A DNA stretch of 64,000 nt from contig NZ_AIDW01000023.1 in the NCBI RefSeq assembly GCF_000251145.1, positions 62,001-126,000 on the forward strand, given 5' to 3'. The stretch is from Sphingomonas sp. PAMC 26621. GTDB taxonomy: Bacteria; Pseudomonadota; Alphaproteobacteria; Sphingomonadales; Sphingomonadaceae. Shown piece by piece: positions 26,969-35,893 of the stretch. How positions within the stretch are numbered: the first letter of the stretch is position 1; each line of letters opens with the position of its first letter. A program made the translations under genes and the position numbers. The notes beneath the pieces were generated by a model. That model saw only the letters and a program-made list of their open reading frames with translations. It was not told the DNA's origin and ran no database searches.

Positions 26969-28083
26969 CCACGCCCCCGCCGACGACCCCGCGGCCGCCG
27001 CTCTGGCTTGCCGGACCGTCGCGCTTCGCGATGCTGAACCGGACGCAGGCGCGCTGGGGGTTGGGGGCATTCGTGCTGCTGCTCGCCGCGACACTGCTGG
27101 CGCTGGCGAGCCCGCCGCCGGCTACAGTAGCGGGCGACACGACCCAGACCGACACGGCGTTATACGGTGCGATCGTATCGGGGATCCGCGGTGGCGGTGA
27201 CTATTACAGCGTCACCGCCAACGCGCTTCGGCGTGGCGATTACCCGCTGCGGCCGTTCGTCACCTTCCGGTTGCCCGCGCTGGCGGTGGTCGAGGCGCAT
27301 GTCCCGCAGTCGGTCATGGAATCGCTGCTCTACGCCCTGGTCGCGGGAACCGCCGCTGCGTGGTTCGTCCGGTTGCGCCCCGCCTTCCTGCGGACGCTCC
27401 CGCTGACCTGCGCGATGCTGTTGCTGGCGGGGGGCATGGCGGCGTTCGTCCAGCGCGACCTGATCGGCTTCCACGAAATCTGGGCGGGCTTGCTGATTGC
27501 GCTGTCGCTCGCGCTGCGACGCGATGATCGGTGGTCGGCCGCCGTCGCGATCGGGCTTGTTGCAATGCTGATCCGCGAGACGGCGGTCCTGTATGTCGGC
27601 ATCATGGCGGTGCTCGCCTTTGCCGAGGGCAATCGCCGCGAAGCGTTTGGCTGGGGCGCGTCGATGGCAGTGCTGGCGCTCGTCCTCGCCTTTCATGCGC
27701 ATGCCGTCGCCGACGTCGTCCGGCCGACCGATCCCGCATCGCCGGGTTGGGCGGGCCTGCTCGGATTCGGCTTCTTCGTCCGGGCGATGGTCGCATCGAC
27801 CGCGCTCACCCTTGCGCCGCTGGTGGTTGCGGCCCCGCTGGTCGGGGTCGCGCTGTTCGGCTGGGCGAGCTGGGTCGAGCCGCTCGCGCTGCGCACACTG
27901 ACGGTCTTCTGCGGCTATGCTGCGCTGCTCGGGCTGTTCGGGCGGGCCGACACCTTCTATTGGGGCCTGATGATCGCGCCCGTCCTTCTCGTCGGCCTCG
28001 CCTTTGCGCCCGATGGCCTGCGCGACCTCGTTTCGCGCGCACGCGACCGGCGGCGGATCACGGTCACGCGGCTGGTGCGATGA
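26950..28083 (+). CDS. Polytopic membrane protein of unknown function
   Basis: This 377-residue protein has about nine hydrophobic helices after a short N-terminal tail. ATG 26950 overlaps the ubiB end; GTG 26959 is an alternative. The long first periplasmic loop contains GGGDYYSVTANALRRGDYPLRPFVTFR, quoted here only in part (GDYYSVTANALRRGDYPLRP). An early acidic loop plus many helices recalls GT-C-type membrane glycosyltransferases, but no family was recognised and no catalytic motif is claimed. Its stop overlaps the coaC start as ATGA, so it is probably part of the ubiE-ubiB-coaBC transcript. Confidence 0.75.
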   Translation: MGVVGVATPPPTTPRPPLWLAGPSRFAMLNRTQARWGLGAFVLLLAATLLALASPPPATVAGDTTQTDTALYGAIVSGIRGGGDYYSVTANALRRGDYPLRPFVTFRLPALAVVEAHVPQSVMESLLYALVAGTAAAWFVRLRPAFLRTLPLTCAMLLLAGGMAAFVQRDLIGFHEIWAGLLIALSLALRRDDRWSAAVAIGLVAMLIRETAVLYVGIMAVLAFAEGNRREAFGWGASMAVLALVLAFHAHAVADVVRPTDPASPGWAGLLGFGFFVRAMVASTALTLAPLVVAAPLVGVALFGWASWVEPLALRTLTVFCGYAALLGLFGRADTFYWGLMIAPVLLVGLAFAPDGLRDLVSRARDRRRITVTRLVR

Positions 28084-28612
28084 AGATCCTGCTGATCATC
28101 GGCGGCGGGATCGCGGCGTATAAGGCAAGCGAACTGATCCGGCTGTGCCGCAAGGCCGGCATTTCGGTCAAATGCGTGCTGACGACGGCGGCGCGCATTT
28201 CGTCACGCCCATGACGCTCGCCGCGCTGTCCGAGAACCAGGTGCACACCAGCCTGTGGGACCTGAAGGACGAGGTCGAGATGGGGCATATCCAGCTCAGC
28301 CGCGAGGCCGATCTGGTCGTCGTTGCGCCCGCCACTGCCGACCTGATGGCGAAGATGGCGGCGGGAATCGCGGATGATCTCGCGACGACGCTGCTGCTCG
28401 CGACCGACAAGCGAGTCCTCGCCGCCCCCGCGATGAACGTGCGGATGTGGCAGCACCCCGCCACCGTCCGCAATGTCGCGACGCTGCGCGGTGACGGGAT
28501 CACGGTGCTCGACCCCGACGAGGGCGCGATGGCGTGCGGCGAATTCGGCCCCGGTCGCCTGCCCGAGCCGCCCGCCATTCTCGCCGCGATCCTCCAGTTG
28601 CTGAACGGCTGA
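28080..28612 (+). CDS. coaBC: Phosphopantothenoylcysteine decarboxylase (CoaC part of CoaBC), frame broken by one missing base
   Basis: The start MKILLIIGGGIAAYKASELIR is in one frame to about 28186 and then continues as GGAHFVTPMTLAAL in another. One base is missing near 28186. Restored, the domain has the flavoprotein fold, the active His in the EVEMGHIQLS region, and the PAMNVRMW motif. It decarboxylates phosphopantothenoylcysteine in coenzyme A synthesis. The pathway is essential, so a base-calling error is likelier than a dead gene. An in-frame TGA (28610-28612) then separates it from the CoaB domain, which is normally fused; either the genes are truly split or that codon is also affected. 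Confidence 0.88.
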
Positions 28613-28627
28613 GGGACCCTGGTCGCG

Positions 28628-29287
28628 ATGCTGGACGGCAAGCATATTCTGGTCACCGCCGGCCCGACGCACGAGCCGATTGATCCGGTCCGCTATCTGG
28701 CCAACCGATCGTCGGGGAAACAGGGCTTCGCGATTGCTGCCGCGCTCGCGCGACGGGGTGCGCGGGTGACGCTGGTGGCTGGACCGGTGACCCTGCCGAC
28801 GCCAGCCGGTGTGGAACGGATCGACGTGGAGACCGCGCTGGAGATGGCGGCGGCGGTCGCGGCCGCGCTCCCGGTCGATGCTGCGGTGATGGTCGCCGCC
28901 GTCGCCGACTGGCGCGTCGAGGGTGTTGCGCAGAAGATCAAGAAGGGGGCGGAAGCCCCCGTGCTGCGGCTGGTCGAGAACCCGGACATTCTCGCAACGC
29001 TTGCCAGGAGCCCGAACCGGCCGAGACTGCTGATAGGTTTCGCCGCGGAGACCGAGCGCGTGGTGGAACATGCCAGCGCCAAGCGACTGCGCAAGACGGT
29101 CGACTGGATCGTCGCCAATGACGTATCGGGCGATGTGATGGGCGGGGATGCCAACAGCATCCATCTCGTCACCGCTTCCGGGGTCGAAACCTGGGCGCGG
29201 ATGCCGAAGGACCAGGTCGCCGACCGGCTCGCCGGGCGCATCGCCAGCGCCCTGCTTGCTCTGGATACCGCCCGCCGCCACCCCTGA
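28628..29287 (+). CDS. coaBC: Phosphopantothenate-cysteine ligase (CoaB part of CoaBC)
   Basis: This 219-residue domain starts at ATG 28628 with a GAGGG site 11 bases before, in the same frame as the second part of coaC. Family marks are ITAGPTHEPIDPVRYLANRSSGKQG (quoted in part: THEPIDPVRYLANRSSGKQG) and the AVADWR and DWIVANDVS motifs. It joins phosphopantothenate to cysteine using a nucleotide triphosphate. In relatives it is fused to CoaC and followed by dut; here 15 kb of accessory DNA follows instead. Confidence 0.9.
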   Translation: MLDGKHILVTAGPTHEPIDPVRYLANRSSGKQGFAIAAALARRGARVTLVAGPVTLPTPAGVERIDVETALEMAAAVAAALPVDAAVMVAAVADWRVEGVAQKIKKGAEAPVLRLVENPDILATLARSPNRPRLLIGFAAETERVVEHASAKRLRKTVDWIVANDVSGDVMGGDANSIHLVTASGVETWARMPKDQVADRLAGRIASALLALDTARRHP

Positions 29288-29318
29288 GGTCAGGGATGGC
29301 GGTCCGGGCAGCCCGGGC

Positions 29319-29543
29319 TCAGTGCCCGAGCTTCTGCTTCAGTTCGTCGATCATCTTCGATGCATCGGCCTTGCTCAGGTCGGCGCTGGGGGCCTCGACC
29401 TTGGCTTCTTCGCAGAGGGTGGTGAGGTAGGATGCCTGCGCCCCGGTCATCGGATCACCGCCCGAGACCCAGTCCGCCGGATCTTTCTCGGTGTTCGAAT
29501 CGGGATGTTCGTCGAGCTTCGGATTGTGCAGCTGTTCGGCCAT
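29319..29543 (-). CDS. DUF3072 family small protein
   Basis: This is a 74-residue acidic protein starting MAEQLHNPKLDEHPDSNTEK. ATG 29543 is chosen over the longer frame because family members begin here. The core GGDPMTGAQASYLTTLCEEA and the helical end (SKADASKMIDELKQKLG) are those of DUF3072 proteins, which are small soluble proteins of unknown role. It stands alone and is convergent with coaB. The following 232 bases up to the capsule genes hold no recognisable gene. Confidence 0.8.
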   Translation of the reverse strand: MAEQLHNPKLDEHPDSNTEKDPADWVSGGDPMTGAQASYLTTLCEEAKVEAPSADLSKADASKMIDELKQKLGH

Positions 29544-29775
29544 GATGGGTCTCTCGATGTTTCTCGTATGTTCCGAACCCGCGAATGACTTTCCGGTTCC
29601 AGAATAACGCAGCGACGCGATTTCTTCGCCGCCACTCGGGGAATCCCGAGCCGCCGGTCGCGGGACGTCAGCGATAGCGGCGACGGGCACATCACCGCTG
29701 CCCCTGCCGGATCCAGATGACACGCATTCCGACCCTACGAGCCCCCGGCAGCCTGATCGGTGCGCCAGCGTGCTG

Positions 29776-30594
29776 ATGGCGCAGGACCTGCGCCGTTGGC
29801 TGCGGCGGACCGTCGACGGCGCGGATGTCCAGCGTCATGTGATCGGCGCGCTGATCATGCGGGAAATCCAGACGCGCTACGGACGCGCCAACATCGGATA
29901 CATGTGGATGCTGGTCGAACCCGCGATGCTCGCGGCCTCCGTCGCGCTCATCCACGTCGGCAGCGGCGGGACTGGCGGTGGGCATTACACCTCGGACCTG
30001 CGGCTGATCCCCTTCACGCTCATCGGATATTGCACCTTCATGATCTTCCGGTCGATCGTGACGCGGGCGGAGACCACGCTCGATGCGAACAAGGCCTTGC
30101 TGTTCCACCGCGTGGTGACGATCCTCGACATGCTGCTCGCCCGCGCGATCCTCGAACTGCTGGCGACGATGGCGGCGCTCGCCTTGCTTCTGTCCCTCGC
30201 CATCGCCTTCGGCATCGCGGACTGGCCCGCCCGTCCGCTGCGGTTGCTCGCGGGCATCGTGCTGCTGACCTGGTTCTCGCTCGCCTTGTCGATGGGGATC
30301 GCGACCGGATCCTATTTCAGCAAGGCCTTCAACAAGCTGGTTCATCCGGTGACGTATATCGCGATGCCGCTGTCGGGTGCGTTCTTCGTGCTGCAGTGGA
30401 TCCCGCAACCCTATCGTGGCTATCTGTCGTGGTCGCCGCTCAACCAGATCTTCGAGATGGTCCACAGCGGCGCCTTCGGCAGCGTCGAGAGCCCGTATCT
30501 GGACCCGGCCTATGTCTTCGCATGGTGCCTCGGGCTCACCGTCCTTGGCCTGCTGGCGCTCCGCGTCCTGCGCCGCAACGTGCATCTGAGCTGA
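29776..30594 (+). CDS. Capsule polysaccharide ABC-2 transporter permease (KpsM/Wzm-like)
   Basis: This is a 272-residue permease with six membrane helices, an N-terminal amphipathic part and the typical sequence IMREIQTRYGRANIGYMWML, marking ABC-2 exporters of capsule or O-antigen. GTG 29770 is an alternative start; neither has a strong ribosome site. It would export lipid- or Kdo-linked polysaccharide together with a KpsT-like ATPase, but no such ATPase gene is in the window. kpsE-like follows after 4 bases. Confidence 0.88.
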   Translation: MAQDLRRWLRRTVDGADVQRHVIGALIMREIQTRYGRANIGYMWMLVEPAMLAASVALIHVGSGGTGGGHYTSDLRLIPFTLIGYCTFMIFRSIVTRAETTLDANKALLFHRVVTILDMLLARAILELLATMAALALLLSLAIAFGIADWPARPLRLLAGIVLLTWFSLALSMGIATGSYFSKAFNKLVHPVTYIAMPLSGAFFVLQWIPQPYRGYLSWSPLNQIFEMVHSGAFGSVESPYLDPAYVFAWCLGLTVLGLLALRVLRRNVHLS

Positions 30595-30598
30595 TCCG

Positions 30599-31879
30599 AT
30601 GACCTTCAAGACCGCGGTCGATCCTGCTGTACCCGAAGCGTCGCCTGATCCCGAGGATCGTATCGCGCTTCAGCCCCACGCGCCGGTCGTGCCGCGGCTG
30701 CTCAAGCGCCGCGCGGACCCGGAGGATGACGGATGGGGTGAGGACCTCGACCCGATCGACGCCGACCTGCCGGAGGTGGAAATCCCCCCGCACCGGCGGC
30801 GACGCTGGTTCCAGTCGCTCTTCCTGCTCCTCGTCCTGCTCCCGACGCTGGTAACCGTCGCGTTCGAATATCTGATCGTCAGCGACCAGTTCGAATCGGA
30901 AGCGAGCTTTATCGTACGCGCGCCGCAATCCGCGTCGCCGGGCAGCGGCCTCAGCCAGATCCTCGGCATGTCGACGGGCGCGGTGCCCGCCGACGCGCAC
31001 AGCGTTGCGGAATATCTGTTGTCGCACGACGCGATCGATTCGCTCGGCCGCGGCACGTTGATCGCCATGTTCCGTCGCCCGGAGGCCGATCCGGCGACAC
31101 GCCTGTGGTCGGCCGATCCCGCGCCGGAGACGCTGCTGCGTTTTTATCGCCATCAGGTCCATATCGCCAACGCGAGCGAAACCGGGATCACCGCGCTCCG
31201 CGTCCGCGCGTTCCGCCCCGCGGATGCCAAGGCGCTTGCGGACCGGCTGCTCGTTCTGGGGGAAATCCAGGTCGGCAACCTCAACCGCCGGATGTTCGAG
31301 GATGGCCTCAAGGTCGCGCGCCGCCAGATCGTCGAGGCCGAAGCCACGGTCGAACAGGCGCAGATCGCGCTCACCGCATTCCGCCAGGCGCGGCGCGACG
31401 TCGACCCGGAAAAGACCGGGTCCGCGCAGATCCAGACCGCCGCGAGCCTGCAGGAGCAGACCGCGCAGGCGCGCGCCAGCCTCGAGGCGATGGCGGCGAC
31501 CGTCCCGTCGTCCGCACCGCAATACGCCGCGACGGCGCGCCGGGTCGCCGCGATGGAACGACAGGTCGCCACCGCCCAGGCCAGGCTTGCGGGATCGAAC
31601 CGGTCGGTCGCGGGCGGGCTGGGGGATTACGAACATCTCCGGCTGCGCCAGGAATTCGCCTCCAAGCGCTACGAGGCGGCGGCGGCGAGTTTCCAGGCCG
31701 CCCGCGAGCAATTGCTGAAGCAGCAGTTGTTCATCGTCCCGGTCGTCAAGCCCAACCTCCCGGGGAAGGCGCTGTACCCCAAACGGCTCGAGACGGTCGC
31801 CACCGTCTTCTTCACCCTCGCCTTCGCGTTCGCGATCGGTTGGCTGATCCTCGCAGGTGTCCACGAACATGCAGAATGA
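30599..31879 (+). CDS. Capsule export inner-membrane protein (KpsE/CtrB-like)
   Basis: This 426-residue polysaccharide co-polymerase has a cytoplasmic acidic N-terminus (about 75 residues), a first membrane helix (LFLLLVLLPTLVTVAFEYL), a long periplasmic coiled-coil domain with Gln/Ala-rich heptads (about 225-370) and a C-terminal helix after the Pro-rich PVVKPNLPGKALYPKR. It links the ABC exporter to an outer-membrane OPX channel. It is operonic with the kpsM-like gene before and the TPR-glycosyltransferase after (overlap). Confidence 0.88.
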   Translation: MTFKTAVDPAVPEASPDPEDRIALQPHAPVVPRLLKRRADPEDDGWGEDLDPIDADLPEVEIPPHRRRRWFQSLFLLLVLLPTLVTVAFEYLIVSDQFESEASFIVRAPQSASPGSGLSQILGMSTGAVPADAHSVAEYLLSHDAIDSLGRGTLIAMFRRPEADPATRLWSADPAPETLLRFYRHQVHIANASETGITALRVRAFRPADAKALADRLLVLGEIQVGNLNRRMFEDGLKVARRQIVEAEATVEQAQIALTAFRQARRDVDPEKTGSAQIQTAASLQEQTAQARASLEAMAATVPSSAPQYAATARRVAAMERQVATAQARLAGSNRSVAGGLGDYEHLRLRQEFASKRYEAAAASFQAAREQLLKQQLFIVPVVKPNLPGKALYPKRLETVATVFFTLAFAFAIGWLILAGVHEHAE

Positions 31880-33389
31880 TGTGATGCTGCCGGTGCCCAT
31901 GCTGGGCAAGCTCAAGATCCGGAAATCGAACGGTGTTCCGGTGACGTTCGACGTCCATCGCCTGCTCGCTGCCGCCAATACGGCGCGGGACCGGCAGCAA
32001 TGGGAGAAGGCCGCAAAGCTGTACTGGCAGGCACTGATCCGGAACGACGCGCTGGCGCACATCTGGCTCCAATATGGCCACATGCTGCTGCAGTCGAAGG
32101 ACTATGACCAGGCCGAAATGGCCTATTGCCGCGCCCGCGAACTCGACCCGGGATCCGACGTCGAGCTGCATCTGGGGCATCTCCACAAGGAGCGGGGCAA
32201 CCTCCCCGCGGCGACCCGCGCCTATATGCGCGCCGCGCGCGCCTCGCCGGTCAACGGCGATGCCGTCCTGGCGCTGCATACGCTGATGGCGGCCGGATTC
32301 GACGTCTCTCCTCAAGAAATCATGAGTCTCCTGACGATGAAACAGCCGTTTAGCGAGCCCACGATGTTGTCCCCCTCCGCCACGGTGGACGCGACGACTG
32401 TCCTGTCCTTCCAGACGGACGATCCCGATGATCTCCTCATCGCCGACGATACCGCACGCTCGACCGGCACGTGCGCGACCACGATGGAGATCCTGCTGTC
32501 GGACGGGACCGCAGCGATCGTGTTCGACGCGTCCGACCTGATTTCCTACTTCCGCAATGCGCGGCTCCCCACCGGGATCCAGCGAGTCCAGATCGAGATG
32601 ATCCGCGGCGCGCTCGAAACCCGGGAAGAGGGGACAGTGCGCGTCTGCGCCTTCCTCGACCATCGCGACGAATGGGTCGAGATCAGCCGCCCGCTGTTCC
32701 GGCATCTGTGCAGCATGAGCCTGGAAAGCGGCGATCGCACCGCCACGGACTGGATCAGCGTGCTCACGCAGTTGCGCCTCGAGATGACGATGGCGGACGC
32801 GCTCGTGTTTCCGCAGCGTGCGTATCTGATCAACCTCGGCACATCCTGGTGGCTCCAAAACTATTTCCTCTATGTCCGCAAGGCGAAGGCCGAATCCGAT
32901 ATCCGCTACGTTCCGTTCGTCCACGACCTGATCCCGGTGATGGCGAACGAGCATTGCGTGAAGGAACTGACGCAGGACTTCATCAGCTGGGTGATCGGCG
33001 CGTTCGACCATGCCGATTATTATTTGGTTAACTCGCTCTCCACCAAGCGCGACCTGGTCGCGGTCGGCGCGCGGCTTGGCCATGCGGTCGATCCCGAGCG
33101 GGTGGCGGTCATCCGGCTCGATGCGGATTTTAGAAAGCCCGCGACCTTGCCGAACGGCACAGCACGCCTCGCGCAATTCGGCGTCGTCCGCGAGAATTAC
33201 ATCCTTTTCGTGTCGACCATCGAGTCGCGCAAGAACCACCTCGGCGCGTTCGAGGCGTGGATCAGGCTCATCAAGACCTACGGCACTCGCAAAGTCCCCT
33301 ACCTCGTCTGTGTCGGAAACCGTGGCTGGCTCAACGAAGCGATCTATGCGCGGCTGCAGTCGCATGGCGCCTCGACCTTTACCCCGTAG
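31869..33389 (+). CDS. TPR plus family-1/4 glycosyltransferase, C-terminally truncated
   Basis: This product is about 506 residues. The first 150 contain TPR-like helices (W-E-K-A-A-K-L-Y then AEMAYCRARELDPGS). From about 215 comes the N-terminal Rossmann-like half of a GT-B enzyme, beginning FDASDLISYFRNARLPTGIQ, and then the start of the C-terminal half (ILFVSTIESRKNHLGAFEAW, CVGNRGWLNEAIYARL). It stops a few residues later, lacking the last 150-200 residues with the E-x7-E donor-binding motif. As written it is probably inactive. The start overlaps the kpsE-like end; GTG 31857 is an alternative. Confidence 0.8.
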   Translation: MQNDVMLPVPMLGKLKIRKSNGVPVTFDVHRLLAAANTARDRQQWEKAAKLYWQALIRNDALAHIWLQYGHMLLQSKDYDQAEMAYCRARELDPGSDVELHLGHLHKERGNLPAATRAYMRAARASPVNGDAVLALHTLMAAGFDVSPQEIMSLLTMKQPFSEPTMLSPSATVDATTVLSFQTDDPDDLLIADDTARSTGTCATTMEILLSDGTAAIVFDASDLISYFRNARLPTGIQRVQIEMIRGALETREEGTVRVCAFLDHRDEWVEISRPLFRHLCSMSLESGDRTATDWISVLTQLRLEMTMADALVFPQRAYLINLGTSWWLQNYFLYVRKAKAESDIRYVPFVHDLIPVMANEHCVKELTQDFISWVIGAFDHADYYLVNSLSTKRDLVAVGARLGHAVDPERVAVIRLDADFRKPATLPNGTARLAQFGVVRENYILFVSTIESRKNHLGAFEAWIRLIKTYGTRKVPYLVCVGNRGWLNEAIYARLQSHGASTFTP

Positions 33390-33535
33390 ACCGCGGTGAA
33401 CTGCGTGTAGAGGAAATAGGCGAGTGCCAGGACCAGCACACCGCCGATGCAATAGGCCAGGATCATCCCGCGCGACGTGCCGTCGAAGCGGAAATCCCCG
33501 GGGTCGGCCGGGCGGTCGACGTGGGTGGCGGCCAT
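33344..33535 (-). CDS. Small single-pass membrane protein, probably truncated
   Basis: This 63-residue protein has a charged N-terminal tail, one membrane helix (MILAYCIGGVLVLALAYFLY) and a short outside part ending CDCSRA. The last 15 codons overlap the end of the convergent glycosyltransferase on the other strand, so its natural C-terminus was probably lost. Its ATG overlaps the stop of the preceding mini-ORF (TGATG). Position after exbD and one N-terminal helix would fit a TonB-like or other accessory energy-coupling protein, but no TonB motif is visible. Confidence 0.5.
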   Translation of the reverse strand: MAATHVDRPADPGDFRFDGTSRGMILAYCIGGVLVLALAYFLYTQFTAVYGVKVEAPCDCSRA

Positions 33536-33627
33536 CAGTCGATCCCGCCCGACCGCACGCGCGATCCGCCTGCGTCCGATAGCGCGGCCCCCGCCGCCGC
33601 CATCACATGAGCCCCCCGCACGGCCAT
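33535..33627 (-). CDS. Possible 30-residue mini-ORF between exbD and a small membrane gene
   Basis: ATG 33627 follows the exbD stop by one base, and the stop overlaps the next gene's ATG (TGATG). The product begins MAVRGAHVMAAAGAALSDAG and is Gly/Ala-rich with no recognised family. Exact end-to-end packing suggests translation through it, but it may be only a coupling leader or chance. Confidence 0.3.
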   Translation of the reverse strand: MAVRGAHVMAAAGAALSDAGGSRVRSGGID

Positions 33628-33628
33628 G

Positions 33629-34039
33629 TCAGTTCGCCGCGCTCGGCTTGCCGGTGACCAGGCCGACCTTGTCGAGGTCGAGCTGGCGGCAGAGGTCGAG
33701 CACTTCGGTGATCTTGCCATATTGCGCGGTCTGGTCGCCCTTGAGCACGATCGGGACGTCGGGGTTGCTCGCCTTGGCGGTGCGCAGCCGCGCCTCGAGA
33801 TCGGTGAGCGTCACCGGAAAGGCATCCATGAAGATCTGCCCGTCGGTCGTGACGGTGATCGCGATCGTCTTGGGCTGGACGAGGCTTTGCGCCGCGCTCG
33901 CCTTGGGCAAATTGACCTTGATCCCCTGCACCGAGGCGGTCGCCATCAGGATGAAGATGACGAGCAGCACATAGGCCAGGTCGAGCATCGGGGTGATGTT
34001 GATGTCGTCATAGGCCTTGCGGCCGCCACCGGTTTGCAT
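33629..34039 (-). CDS. exbD: ExbD/TolR-family biopolymer transport protein
   Basis: This 136-residue protein has one N-terminal membrane helix containing the proton-path Asp in INITPMLDLAYVLLVIFILM and a periplasmic domain ending in LCRQLDLDKVGLVT. With ExbB it converts the proton gradient into force on TonB or a TonB-like partner. The start lies 22 bases after the ExbB-fusion stop. The protein is distinct enough from housekeeping TolR to be dedicated to this operon. Confidence 0.93.
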   Translation of the reverse strand: MQTGGGRKAYDDINITPMLDLAYVLLVIFILMATASVQGIKVNLPKASAAQSLVQPKTIAITVTTDGQIFMDAFPVTLTDLEARLRTAKASNPDVPIVLKGDQTAQYGKITEVLDLCRQLDLDKVGLVTGKPSAAN

Positions 34040-34061
34040 GGTCTGTCTCCGCTGTCTGCGA

Positions 34062-35891
34062 TCAGGCCGGCTGGCCGGCGTGGAGCCGCTCGGCCGTCTG
34101 CGCGGCGGGCGGCGTCTTCGCGGCCTCGGCCTGCATTTCGGCGAGACGGGTGATCAGGCGATCGACGAACACGCGCATGTCGTCGGACAGCTTGGCGATC
34201 TGCGTGTTGAGGTAATTGTACCCGAACAGCGACGGGATCGCGCAGGCGAGCCCCGCGATCGTCGCCATCAGCGCCGCCGCGATTCCAGGCGCGATCGCAT
34301 TGACGTTGACGTCCCCCGCCATCGCGACGCCGCCGAAGGTGTTCATGACGCCCATCACCGTGCCGAGCAGCCCGATGAACGGCCCGCCCGAAATCGCGAT
34401 CGTCAGCAGCACCATGTTGCGGTCGAGCTTCTGATTCTCCTCGACCACGACCGCATCGACCGCTGCGCGCATCGCCTCGACCGCCTCGCTGGTGAGCGGC
34501 CGGTTGCCATAGAGGGTGCGGCGCACCTCGACCTCGTCGATCCCCTCTTCATAGATCCGCCCGAGCGGTGACCCGGCGACGACGGTGACCTCGCGCGGTG
34601 AGATCCCCGCGACGCTCTTCACGCTGACCAGTTCGGCGTGCATGTCCCGGAAACGCTTCATGAAGGCGGCGTTGGCGCGCTGCGCCCGGCCGACATAGCG
34701 CGCCTTGGCCGCCATCACCGCGAGCGCGACCGCGAGCATCAGCAGGCAGATCGCGATGATCGCGCCGTCGACCGCTTCGATCTTGCCGATGATGAACATC
34801 AGCGTCCCGCCACCCGCGCTCTGCCGCTCGGCCGCATCCGCGACGCTCAGCAGCTTGTTCGACGGGCCTTCGCCCTGCGCACTGGCAAGGATCATCGCCG
34901 CCGGCCGCGCGGTCCGCGACAGGCGCGTCTCGTCGAGCTCACCGCCGAACGGCCGCTCTGCCGCGCCACCGAGCGTCATCGGTCCATCGAGCGCGGGCAG
35001 CGCGCCCGCGCCCTGTGCGGCTTCGACCCCGTTGACGTACAGCCGATTGGCCGTCCCGTCGGCGACGAAGGCGAGATGCGCCCAGACGCCCGGCTGGACC
35101 GGCGTCGTTCCCTGCAGCCGCTGCCCGCCGATCTGCGCAAACGGCAGCCCGTTGGCGAAGCCGAGGACGAGCGCCCCCCGTGCAAAGGTCGCCTGCTCGC
35201 CGTCGAGTTTGTCGAGCTTGACCCAGCTTTCCAGCGTCAACGGCTTGCCCGCCGCCATCGTGAGCGAGGGGCTTGCCGGCACCATCAGTTCGCCCTGCCC
35301 CGCGAATTTCGCGGCGCGCGCGATGATGCCATTGTCGTCACGCCCCGGCGCGGCATTCTGCGCATTGTTCTTGTAGGCGGTCAGGTCGCGGACCGGCTGC
35401 CCGGCATTCTCGCTGAAGTGATAGGCCGCGATCGTGTCGGGATCATAGGTCCCCGCGACGTCGCTCGCGGCGGTCGCATTCTTGTTGCCGAAATAAATCC
35501 ACAGTGTGCGCTTCTCGCCGCCCGACAGTTTGGGGACCGCAACCCACAGCGCGGCGATCCCGTTGGTCGCGTCGAACCGTTCGATATGGAACGGCAGCGG
35601 CGTCTTGCCGTCGCTGTCGACCACGCGGAGATCGGCGCCATTCTCGAGCGCGTCTGGGAAGGTGAAATTGCCGTTGTGGAGCCGGACCAGCAGCACCGTC
35701 CGCCCGATCGCGCCGCTCAGGTTCGCGCCCGACGGCGCGGTATCGACCGTCACCGCCTTGCGATACGGCCAGTCCTTGCTCCACCAGCCGCTGGCCTGCT
35801 GCGCATGCGCCGGTGACGCGATCGCACAGACTGCAAGCACCAGCGCCAGAATATATCGCCGCACGGTCGCTATCCCCCAAGTCAAAACCAT
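34062..35891 (-). CDS. DUF2341-LamG sensor fused to MotA/TolQ/ExbB proton channel
   Basis: This is a 609-residue fusion. A signal peptide (YILALVLAVCAIASPAHAQ) leads to a DUF2341 domain (about 30-170, starting WWSKDWPYRKAV), a LamG-like lectin fold (about 185-335, with LTLESWVKLDKL and FGGELDETRLS), one membrane helix (GAIIAICLLMLAVALAVM), and then an ExbB/TolQ channel with GPFIGLLGTVMGVMNTF and AALMATIAGLACAIPS. The periplasmic half could bind a glycan or exoprotein and gate proton-driven work. GTG 35864 is an alternative start. It lies between an FhaC pore gene (2-base gap) and exbD. Confidence 0.9.
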   Translation of the reverse strand: MVLTWGIATVRRYILALVLAVCAIASPAHAQQASGWWSKDWPYRKAVTVDTAPSGANLSGAIGRTVLLVRLHNGNFTFPDALENGADLRVVDSDGKTPLPFHIERFDATNGIAALWVAVPKLSGGEKRTLWIYFGNKNATAASDVAGTYDPDTIAAYHFSENAGQPVRDLTAYKNNAQNAAPGRDDNGIIARAAKFAGQGELMVPASPSLTMAAGKPLTLESWVKLDKLDGEQATFARGALVLGFANGLPFAQIGGQRLQGTTPVQPGVWAHLAFVADGTANRLYVNGVEAAQGAGALPALDGPMTLGGAAERPFGGELDETRLSRTARPAAMILASAQGEGPSNKLLSVADAAERQSAGGGTLMFIIGKIEAVDGAIIAICLLMLAVALAVMAAKARYVGRAQRANAAFMKRFRDMHAELVSVKSVAGISPREVTVVAGSPLGRIYEEGIDEVEVRRTLYGNRPLTSEAVEAMRAAVDAVVVEENQKLDRNMVLLTIAISGGPFIGLLGTVMGVMNTFGGVAMAGDVNVNAIAPGIAAALMATIAGLACAIPSLFGYNYLNTQIAKLSDDMRVFVDRLITRLAEMQAEAAKTPPAAQTAERLHAGQPA

Positions 35892-35893
35892 GA

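Noticed and set aside
33257..33610. Plus-strand frame that would extend the glycosyltransferase past its stop by a frame change
   Set aside because: The sequence after the stop does not match the missing glycosyltransferase domain; it is antisense to the exbD-side small genes, so a simple base error does not explain the truncation.
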